Shown: one piece after another, positions 42,410-49,530 of the stretch
How the letters are laid out: each line of letters begins with the position of its first letter
Position numbering within the stretch: position 1 is the stretch's first letter
DNA from: an uncultured Lachnospiraceae bacterium
Lineage (GTDB): Bacteria; Bacillota; Clostridia; Lachnospirales; Lachnospiraceae
Length of the DNA: 64,000 nucleotides
Reading direction: 5' to 3'
NCBI GenBank assembly: GCA_910584915.1
Contig: CAJUDM010000006.1
Span: 62,001 to 126,000 of the forward strand
Notes under the pieces: model-generated
Database searches by the model: none
The model's input: only the letters and a program-made list of their open reading frames with translations
What the model was told of the DNA's origin: nothing
Translations under genes and position numbers: made by a program

Positions 42410-44698
42410 TCAGACTGTTACGGTATCTCCCAAATTTCTCAAAAACGCCCAATAAAATGCCCTCTCCTTCATCCGTTGACGCTGTACCTCGATGCTTCTG
42501 TTATTTTCAGGGGAGCGCGGATGCTCCAAGTCATACAGTGCTTCTCTGGCGGCGCGAATCGCGGAAGATACGCTGTTTCCGAGAATATCGTTCGCTTCTT
42601 CGCTGCCTGTCAGGCTCTTTTTTAATCTCTGCGCCATCATTTGGGAGATATGTGTTATCATCCCGTTCGATCCGATACCCATGCCGTTGACGCCGGCTTC
42701 TTTTGCGGCGTCCATCCACGCCTGCTTCACTTCCTCCGGCGCCCGAGAGCCCACAGAGGCGAAGGCTTTTTCGGCATAATCCATTTCTTTGCTTCCGGCT
42801 GCGTACTGTGTCACTTTTTCTGTCATTCTCTGTAGGAAATCATCCGCTTTTTCTGTGACAACTGTCGATCTGTTCCCGGTTTCATACCCGGCGGACACGC
42901 CGGATGCCGCAGCTTCTTCTTCCTTCGAAAGGATTCGTTCATAGTCGATGCCGATATCACGAAAGATACTGCTCCATGTAGAAAATTTCTGCATATCCTC
43001 AAGATCCGCCCTGCGCCGCTCCAGCCATTCAAAGATTTTCTGATAGGCGTCATCCGGAAGCCGAACACTCCAGTTATCTTTCGCGTTGCTGTCATCGCTG
43101 TAGGATATATTGTCAGGATGAATGGAAATGATGCCGCTTTCGGTGCGCATCGCCATACCCCTTATTTCAAAGGAAGCCCATATGTACGCCTCCTCTCTGC
43201 TTTCTATCAGGTGCGGGTACTTTTGAAGATAGATATCCGCAAGCTCCTCGTATTTGCAGGCGTCAGCCTCATTTTGCAGAAGGACTCTGCCGCCCCGCCC
43301 TTCTTCGCCGTCTCTTATCAGATATGGTATGCCTGTGCCGGCGTGGGTTTTCAGCGTATAGCCCTGCAGCGGTTCTGATTCCAGCGCATTCACGCCCATG
43401 ATATGCTGCAAATCCTCCTTCAGCTCCCGGTCCAGCACCAGCGCATCGTACCAGGCGGTTCCGTTTTCTGAGATCAGAAGCTCTCTGCCGGTTCCGGCAT
43501 CCTGCCTGCATTTAATATCTGAATAGAAAAAGACGCCCAGCCGCTCGCCCTGTTTGTTATAGATCGTAAAGCATGCATTTTCGTTGTCCGGTTCTATCCT
43601 ATAATTTGCGGATTCGTATGTTGTATAAGGAAGCTTTTCGCCAGACATCTCTTCTTTGCCTGCCGCTTTTGATGCAGCGAATTTCCCGGGCTGAGAAGCA
43701 TATGCGTCTACAGGCGATATATCATCTGCCCTCCCCTGCGGCGCGGTCAGATGTCCGAGAAGCGCCCCATAAAATGCTTTCTCCTCCGCGCGGAAAGCCT
43801 GATCCTTCTCGGACACATCCCCGATCGGATGCTCTATTCTGTCCAGAATGCTCCGCACCGCCGCGATATTGCTCTCCCTGTCTGCTCCGAAGAGCACATC
43901 ATTTCCTCCGGTGGCAAAATCCTGCTCCATGGCAAGCTTCGACAGCGTGCTGGCATAGTCCTCCGGGAAGGGGTTGACTCCGGTCTCCTCCAGGGATTTC
44001 TGCCACGCCGCCTGCATCTCTTCCGAAGCATGTTCCAGGTAATAGCCGCTTATATAGGCGATCTGGCTTTTCGTCCTGTCGTCGGCAAAGTGGTAAGTCC
44101 GGTTGTCTGCCCGCTGCATTTCCCAGGCGGCTTTCGCCCTGCTGCTTTCCTCCGATTCCCAGTATCCCTCACTGTTTTTGTGGTACTTCATGCCGTTCAC
44201 GGAAAAATCTCTGCCGCCGTCGATTCCCATGTAGGACAATACCGCAGAGACTCTCTCTGTCCACTTTTCATAGCCTTCCTGGCTGAATGCGACAGTTTTC
44301 CGTGTTCCGCAGGCATTTCTCAACAGCGTGTCGAGGGCTCCCGCCAGCCCCTCCGCCTTTCTGTAAGCTTCCGTATCATAGGGATCATAGTTTTCCCCGT
44401 GATGGCACTCCACGCCCCGCTCCGTCACTGTCAGAACATAGCCGTCATTTACCGCAATGCGCGTCCCAGCCGCGATCGTCACAGAATTTGCCGCCCTGTT
44501 CACGCTTGTTCTATCAGCCAGCCTGATCGGCGTCCGTATTACCTGCACCATATCCTCCACGGGACGCAGCAGGCGCTGCATACAGCCGAAAGCTTTCCTG
44601 TCTTTGATTTTTGTATTATTTATGTCTGATGTCAGGGTTCTGGTATTCGGGTTGACATACCAGGAACCCTGATAAGATCGTTGATTTGTTATATCCAT
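42410..44698 (-). CDS. Large operon protein of unknown function with duplicated domain (762 aa)
   Basis: No signal peptide or membrane helix. Residues ~60-100 have beta-like content (VTIAAGTRIAVNDGYVLTVTERG). Residues ~224-317 and ~654-757 are related copies: EEM..AW...LEETGVN ... ILDRIEHP ... EEKAFYGALLGHL versus EEV..AW...KEAGVN ... ALYDLEHP ... ERAFYWAFLRNL. Such a duplication suggests a helical binding module used twice. No known family recognised. AGGA precedes the ATG at 44698 and the 367-aa gene ends 17 bases upstream. Confidence 0.75.
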   Translation of the reverse strand: MDITNQRSYQGSWYVNPNTRTLTSDINNTKIKDRKAFGCMQRLLRPVEDMVQVIRTPIRLADRTSVNRAANSVTIAAGTRIAVNDGYVLTVTERGVECHHGENYDPYDTEAYRKAEGLAGALDTLLRNACGTRKTVAFSQEGYEKWTERVSAVLSYMGIDGGRDFSVNGMKYHKNSEGYWESEESSRAKAAWEMQRADNRTYHFADDRTKSQIAYISGYYLEHASEEMQAAWQKSLEETGVNPFPEDYASTLSKLAMEQDFATGGNDVLFGADRESNIAAVRSILDRIEHPIGDVSEKDQAFRAEEKAFYGALLGHLTAPQGRADDISPVDAYASQPGKFAASKAAGKEEMSGEKLPYTTYESANYRIEPDNENACFTIYNKQGERLGVFFYSDIKCRQDAGTGRELLISENGTAWYDALVLDRELKEDLQHIMGVNALESEPLQGYTLKTHAGTGIPYLIRDGEEGRGGRVLLQNEADACKYEELADIYLQKYPHLIESREEAYIWASFEIRGMAMRTESGIISIHPDNISYSDDSNAKDNWSVRLPDDAYQKIFEWLERRRADLEDMQKFSTWSSIFRDIGIDYERILSKEEEAAASGVSAGYETGNRSTVVTEKADDFLQRMTEKVTQYAAGSKEMDYAEKAFASVGSRAPEEVKQAWMDAAKEAGVNGMGIGSNGMITHISQMMAQRLKKSLTGSEEANDILGNSVSSAIRAAREALYDLEHPRSPENNRSIEVQRQRMKERAFYWAFLRNLGDTVTV

Positions 44699-44715
44699 GT
44701 ATATTCCTCACTTTT

Positions 44716-45819
44716 TTAAAAATCCCCGGTCAGATATCTTCCCGCCGCGCCCTGTATCTGATCAGCCCAGTATTTTTTATTAAAGTAATCATCGGATACT
44801 CCGATGTTCTGAAACATAAAAGAAAGCACATCATAGGACAGAGAGGATGTATCTAAGGACAATTCTCTGCCGTCTTTTGATTTGATCACAGTGCCGTTAT
44901 CGCCGATATAAGCCGTTGTGTTTTCATCCAGATGCCTGATCATTCCTGTGATCTCACACATTTTTTTCAGAAAGGGCTCACCTGTAGAGGCGCATAATTC
45001 TCTCAATTTTTCCACATCCTCCCCGGTGATATATGGATGTTTTCCGTCGGCTACATAAAAAGAGATACCGGTCTCCTTGTCAGTATATTTTTTATCCATT
45101 TTACTTCTGTCTCTCAGCACAGTTCCGTTATAGCTGACCGTCAGTTTTTCCTCTTCCGCCGCCTTCTCCGCAGAAACCGGATTTTCCGGTATATTGTTGT
45201 ACTTCCCGGTGATCCGCTCCTCCTGTGTCCCTGGGGTATCCTGGAGAAAATCCCAATACTTTTTGTAATCCAGATATCCGGTCAGGTTTCCGGCGTCATA
45301 CTGCATCTGCATCATCGCTTTGAGCCGCCCCATCCAGTCAACCTTATCGAACAGATCGTCATGCCGCATATCCCCCATGCCATGAGGATCTCCGGAAGCC
45401 CCCATAAAAGCGGACTGTGCGCCTGGACATTTTCCGCTGCATTCGAGATAGCTGGAATAGGCAAACATATCGATATAATCACTGTTTTCCGGATCGACCT
45501 TTTTCAGATCCACCATCCGCTCCGTCACATTGCCGTCTTTATCCCACACCTTTACTTTATATACCGGATTCTCCGGATCAAAATCCTTCGGGATATAGGC
45601 GGAGATCGAATAATCCCTGCCGCATGACGCCCCCACTGTCCTCTCTCCGTATTCATGATCAAAATAGTGCAGTACAAAGCTGCCGTCCGCCATCTCCGAT
45701 TTCCGCAGGGTTTCGCTCCGGTTTTGATCACGCGTTACGGTTTCCGTTTTCTTCGCCTGTCCATATCTGTACCCTGCCGTCACAGGATACCCATAAGTTC
45801 CAATTCCATTTATGCTCAT
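44716..45819 (-). CDS. Operon protein of unknown function (367 aa) with MSI.GI/TAGY N-terminus
   Basis: The start is ATG 45819, fixed by GGAGG ten bases upstream; the frame is open to 45897 but the extension has no site. The N-terminus reads MSINGIGTYGYPVTAGY and matches the next upstream protein. Residues ~70-205 are homologous to the 186-aa protein (ENPVY, VDLKKVDPENSDY, LFDKVDW, YLDYKKYW). A C-terminal region (~235-365) has KYTDKETGISFYVADGKHPYITGEDVEKL. No signal peptide or membrane helix. Function unknown. Confidence 0.75.
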   Translation of the reverse strand: MSINGIGTYGYPVTAGYRYGQAKKTETVTRDQNRSETLRKSEMADGSFVLHYFDHEYGERTVGASCGRDYSISAYIPKDFDPENPVYKVKVWDKDGNVTERMVDLKKVDPENSDYIDMFAYSSYLECSGKCPGAQSAFMGASGDPHGMGDMRHDDLFDKVDWMGRLKAMMQMQYDAGNLTGYLDYKKYWDFLQDTPGTQEERITGKYNNIPENPVSAEKAAEEEKLTVSYNGTVLRDRSKMDKKYTDKETGISFYVADGKHPYITGEDVEKLRELCASTGEPFLKKMCEITGMIRHLDENTTAYIGDNGTVIKSKDGRELSLDTSSLSYDVLSFMFQNIGVSDDYFNKKYWADQIQGAAGRYLTGDF

Positions 45820-45977
45820 TTTGTCAAATCCTCCGTTGTCTCCAAATATATCTTCAGGTAAATTAATCTGTCTGATATTATTGATTAATACAGTCATAGC
45901 CAGCCGGTATGTGGACGGAGAATTTTATCCTCATCCACATACCATTATCCGGCTGCTTTCAATCTCCGACATCAATT

Positions 45978-46835
45978 TCAGATGCCGCCCATCCCTCCGC
46001 CGAACAGATCCATCATATTCAGATAAGTATTCGCCGCCACCGTGACATGCCCGGAAGAAAATATGGGATTTTCCTCTCCCGATGTGCCATCCGTCAGAAA
46101 ATATCGGAGCCTTGCACTGCTCATCATCTGTTCCTCAAGCAGTTCCTGCTGCTGCAGCTTTCTGTTTGCGGCGGCTCTCTCCCTCGCCGCCTTCTCCTGC
46201 ATCTCGATCAGTTCTTTCAGCTTTTTATGGCGCTTTACCCACCAGGATTCCTCGTCGGAGTCTGTCTTTTTGCTGCTGCCGCTGCTCGCGGGCACCGACT
46301 GTCCGATATGCTGTTCGATGGAATCCCCGAATTTTTCCGTACAGACATTCGGGGAATATCCGGGCCAGGACGCAAAGGGATTGTACACAGAACGGTTTTC
46401 CGAAGTATACCCCAGCACCCACGCCTCATATTCGGGATCGTTTTTCATCTGCTCCCAGCCTTTTTCCGAGATAGACCAGATCTCCACATCCCCGCGATGG
46501 GACGCATCAAAAGGAATGCTGTCCATCAGCGCGGTAAAAAACTGTTTGTACTCCTCCATGGTCATATCTTCCCTGGAAATGTCCTCTGCGCTGTTTTTTT
46601 GCAGTACCTTTTTCCCCGCCCTCACCTGCGCTTCCACATGGGATCTGTCCTCGGGATGCCTTTTGATGTATCTCTCCACTGCGCTCTCCGTCACTTTTCC
46701 TGTTTTACCGGCGGATTCCGCCTTTGTGACGGAGGATGCAAAGCCGCTTTTGGCGGAAGTTTTTTCTGTCTGTTTTGTTGTATAACCAGCGGTATAATCT
46801 ACATATCCCGCATAGTTGATACCTCCGATACTCAT
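45978..46835 (-). CDS. Operon protein of unknown function (285 aa) with MSI.GI/TAGY N-terminus
   Basis: N-terminus MSIGGINYAGYVDYTAGY shared with the 367-aa protein. The middle part has IPFDASHRGDVEIWSISEKGWEQMKNDPEYEAWVLGY, and residues ~200-245 are a charged coiled coil (KKLKELIEMQEKAARERAAANRKLQQQELLEEQMM). The tail ends in GGGMGGI. No signal peptide. The start overlaps the 129-aa frame by ATGA and AGGAGGAA is upstream, so the two are translationally coupled. I do not assign a family. Confidence 0.75.
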   Translation of the reverse strand: MSIGGINYAGYVDYTAGYTTKQTEKTSAKSGFASSVTKAESAGKTGKVTESAVERYIKRHPEDRSHVEAQVRAGKKVLQKNSAEDISREDMTMEEYKQFFTALMDSIPFDASHRGDVEIWSISEKGWEQMKNDPEYEAWVLGYTSENRSVYNPFASWPGYSPNVCTEKFGDSIEQHIGQSVPASSGSSKKTDSDEESWWVKRHKKLKELIEMQEKAARERAAANRKLQQQELLEEQMMSSARLRYFLTDGTSGEENPIFSSGHVTVAANTYLNMMDLFGGGMGGI

Positions 46836-47161
46836 CTGAAAGTTCCTCCTCTCAAGTAAGCAAGCGCGGATATCCAGTCGGTTCCTCTGTCAGTCAGAAC
46901 CCCTCGCTCTCCGGTAAGGTCCAAGCGAATCTGATCCGTCATCATTTTGTGTCTCTGGTAATCCTGCATCTCCTGTGCGCGCCGCCCGGCGGCTTCCTTG
47001 CTCTGCACAAAATAGGCTTTGGAAGCGCTGTCTTTTGACGAGAGAATGCTGCCAAAAGCAGAGTTACTGTTTTCGGAAGCTTTCTTCCATTCTGCGCTTC
47101 TGAGCTGGTGCAGGATCTGCTGTGTGTAGCTGTCCGACAAAAAAGTCATATCCATACTCAT
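46832..47161 (-). CDS. Small operon protein of unknown function (109 aa)
   Basis: 109 residues from ATG 47161, with AAAGGAGG seven to eight bases upstream; a longer frame from 47221 would overlap the kinase. It begins MSMDMTFLSDSY, is polar and mostly helical (EWKKASENSNSAFGSIL, then AAGRRAQEMQDYQRHKMMTDQIR) and has no membrane segment. It is the first gene after the kinase, and its stop overlaps the next start. Possibly a small partner or chaperone of the larger proteins (inference from position). Confidence 0.65.
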   Translation of the reverse strand: MSMDMTFLSDSYTQQILHQLRSAEWKKASENSNSAFGSILSSKDSASKAYFVQSKEAAGRRAQEMQDYQRHKMMTDQIRLDLTGERGVLTDRGTDWISALAYLRGGTFR

Positions 47162-47181
47162 ATACTGTCCCTCCTTTTCTT

Positions 47182-48666
47182 TTATAGTTTCATCATGACA
47201 GTCAAGGTAAATATTGCACAACCGGACGTCTCGTCACTGCCGTCCGGATTACCTCCCATTTCAATGGAATAATCCACCGTCCCGCTGTATTTCTCCGCGG
47301 TCTTTTTCATATTTTCAAAACCGATGCCGTGCAGCCCTCTGTCCACTTTCCGTGTCGCCGGAAATTCAGAGCCGTCTTTTTTTGACAGCTTTCCGTCAAA
47401 ACTGTTGGCGATTTCCAGAAAGAAATATCTGCCTCTCTGAAAAGAGGAGAGACGGATCAGAGGTTTTGCCGCCCGGCATGTTTCTTTCAGCCGCACGCAG
47501 CCCTCCATCGCGTTATCCAGAGCGTTCCCTAAAATGACACCTATGTCATAACTTTGGACGGGCATATCCTCCGGAAAGAGCAGTTTATCCGCCTGAAACA
47601 CAAGATCCGGTATCAGGCTTGCAGCCTCGTAGTACTTCATATTGAGCAGGGCGTCCGCCACAGTATTTCCGGTTTTGAAGCGAAACTCCAGCCTGTCAAA
47701 ACTCTGGTTCAGCTCCGCCAGATAAGCCGTAAATGCCGGATCATCCGCAGAACCCTTTTCCGCAAAAAGTCTCATCAGCACGGAGAGCGTATTTTTCATA
47801 TCGTGTTTTACGCTCCGCACGCCCGCGTAAAGGCGCTCCGTCTCCCGGATATGCTCCTGCAGCGTATCGATCTGCTGCTCCAAAATAATGCGGCTGTTCC
47901 TCTCTCTGTTTAACAGGATCATATCCTGAAACAGCTTTACACCGTGTACGATGGACATCAGCGAAAGCAGAAAGATCGCCGGGATCAGAAAGCGCAGGGA
48001 CGGATATCTGTCATACACCAGCGCCGGCATCCCGTCCTCCACCGTGATCATAATGATGCGCAGGAGGGCGCAGAGCAAAAGTCCCACAAGGCTCGGGGTG
48101 AGGATAAAGAGAAGTTCTGTCCTGTGCAGGTCGTGATCTTTTTCCAAAAAGGAGCCAGCCACCCTCTTCAGGGCGAGATAGAGCAGCGAAACCCACAGGA
48201 TACAGCACAAAATCTGCAGTGCTGCGGCGGTGCCTCCAAGCAGCAGTTCAAAGGAATCCATTCCGATGTATCCCCGAGCAAAAAGCCTGCTCTCCATGTC
48301 CAGCACCGGGGAACTCATGACCATAACCAGATAGCCGAGAAAAAAGCTGATCTCACTGAGGGCGAGGAATGTCACCAGCAGGAATATGGTAATGGTTTTC
48401 CACGCCCTGTAAAAAACAAACGTCAGTACCACCAGCAAAACGCCGTGCAATATCAGTTTATAGAACCCGCCGGTACTCTTCTCCTCAAAGGAGACAAAGA
48501 AACTGAGCACCGTTTTCAACATGCCATAGCAGAAAAGAACAGACATGCCGTTTCCGCGCCGCCCTAAAAACCTGCCCCTCAGAAAACTGCCGAGGAAAAA
48601 CTGCAGACAATACCCCTGCAGCGCAAAAGAGAGGATCTCGCAGAGGATCGTTATTTTTTCAGCCAT
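47182..48666 (-). CDS. GHKL sensor histidine kinase (AgrC/VirS type)
   Basis: 494 residues. Six to seven membrane helices (~8-250) form the sensor. A coiled linker (RIILEQQIDTLQEHIRETERLYAG) leads to the phosphoacceptor H288 in RSVKHDMKNTL, followed by the GHKL ATPase with GNALDNAMEGC (N box) and GLHGIGFENMKKTAEKYSG (G box). This class pairs with LytTR regulators and often senses peptides; no agrB/agrD-like gene is visible within the window. It overlaps the regulator by eight bases. Confidence 0.93.
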   Translation of the reverse strand: MAEKITILCEILSFALQGYCLQFFLGSFLRGRFLGRRGNGMSVLFCYGMLKTVLSFFVSFEEKSTGGFYKLILHGVLLVVLTFVFYRAWKTITIFLLVTFLALSEISFFLGYLVMVMSSPVLDMESRLFARGYIGMDSFELLLGGTAAALQILCCILWVSLLYLALKRVAGSFLEKDHDLHRTELLFILTPSLVGLLLCALLRIIMITVEDGMPALVYDRYPSLRFLIPAIFLLSLMSIVHGVKLFQDMILLNRERNSRIILEQQIDTLQEHIRETERLYAGVRSVKHDMKNTLSVLMRLFAEKGSADDPAFTAYLAELNQSFDRLEFRFKTGNTVADALLNMKYYEAASLIPDLVFQADKLLFPEDMPVQSYDIGVILGNALDNAMEGCVRLKETCRAAKPLIRLSSFQRGRYFFLEIANSFDGKLSKKDGSEFPATRKVDRGLHGIGFENMKKTAEKYSGTVDYSIEMGGNPDGSDETSGCAIFTLTVMMKL

Positions 48667-49372
48667 GTATGATTCCTCCGCCTTTCAGATAACGCATATA
48701 TTCTTTCACAAACTCCTGATATTTCTCTTTCGCCAGATAGACCGTCTCGCCGCTTGTCAGAAGGATGCTGTCATGATAGTATTCCGACACATATGCCATA
48801 TTGAGAAGATACCCTCTGTGGGAACGGTAAAATCCTTCGCCGAGTTCCGCCTGCAGGCTGCTCAGGGATGCGTACATGGTGACCGTCTCCCGCACGGTGT
48901 GTATCTCCGCCTTCTTGCCTCTGCTCTCCACATAGAGGATGCCGTTTTTCGGTATCGGAAAGGTGCGGTTTCTGGTCCTGATCAGCAAAAGCCCCGTCTC
49001 GTCCTTCTTCCGCTTTTTTATCTCCTCCACCGCCCGCGTCAGCACTTCCTCAAACTTTTCCGGTTCGATGGGCTTTAACAGATAATGGAATGCCGCCACA
49101 TCAAAAGCCTGAAAGACATGTTCCTTTGTGCCGGTCACAAAAATGAGAATCACATTTTCCGACTTTTGCCGCAGCTCTCTGGCGATATCGATACCGTCCA
49201 TTCCGCCGAGCTGAATGTCCAGAAAAACGATATCATACTGTTTTCCTGCGTGAAGAAACGCCTCGCCCGACAGGAAGCCGTCCACCACCGCACCGCTTCC
49301 TGTAAGTTCTATCCTGTTTTTTATATCTTCCCTGATATATCGTTCATCGTCCACTACCGCTATTTTTATCAA
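48659..49372 (-). CDS. LytTR response regulator
   Basis: 237 residues from a TTG start (49372) with GAGG upstream. Receiver domain (1-120) with acidic pocket D8-D9 and phospho-acceptor D52 in FLDIQLGGMDG; a LytTR DNA-binding domain (~135-232) with RNRTFPIPKNGILYVESRGKKAEIHT and FYRSHRGYLLNMAYV. It should bind 9-bp direct repeats; such a pair lies at 49480-49509, immediately upstream of the operon. Confidence 0.95.
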   Translation of the reverse strand: MIKIAVVDDERYIREDIKNRIELTGSGAVVDGFLSGEAFLHAGKQYDIVFLDIQLGGMDGIDIARELRQKSENVILIFVTGTKEHVFQAFDVAAFHYLLKPIEPEKFEEVLTRAVEEIKKRKKDETGLLLIRTRNRTFPIPKNGILYVESRGKKAEIHTVRETVTMYASLSSLQAELGEGFYRSHRGYLLNMAYVSEYYHDSILLTSGETVYLAKEKYQEFVKEYMRYLKGGGIIHG

Positions 49373-49388
49373 ATGTCACACCTCAAAA

Positions 49389-49455
49389 ATGCCGATACAA
49401 AGCCGTGATCGGATACCGTTATGGTTTTGGCAATCCTCACTTAATGTATCGGCAT
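49389..49455 (-). promoter_or_regulatory. Long-arm hairpin in the leader of the LytTR operon
   Basis: ATGCCGATACA (49389-49399) and TGTATCGGCAT (49445-49455) are perfect 11-base arms around 45 bases. On the minus strand it lies between the probable promoter and the TTG start, with a short T-run (5 T) after it, so it could act as an attenuator or terminator of the preceding permease transcript. Confidence 0.5.
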
Positions 49456-49479
49456 AATTTTTGCTTATTTAAATAAAAT

Positions 49480-49509
49480 GGAATGAAACCGCTGTGAAAG
49501 GGAATGAAA
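49480..49509 (-). promoter_or_regulatory. Candidate LytTR-binding direct repeats
   Basis: TTTCATTCC occurs twice on the minus strand (49509-49501 and 49488-49480) with a 12-bp spacer, so starts are 21 bp apart, two helical turns. This is the repeat size and spacing used by LytTR regulators; the core CATTC resembles BlpR/ComE boxes. A -10 hexamer is not obvious, with AATTAT 20 bp downstream as the best candidate. Confidence 0.55.
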
Positions 49510-49530
49510 GATTTCCGTGCAGCCCTTTGT

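Noticed and set aside
45909..46859. Plus-strand frame of 316 codons across the 285-aa operon gene
   Set aside because: No ribosome site and atypical composition; the minus strand has coupled starts and AGGAGG sites.
47182..49372. agr-type quorum-sensing cassette
   Set aside because: Kinase and regulator fit, but no agrB-like processing protein or agrD-like propeptide lies next to them.
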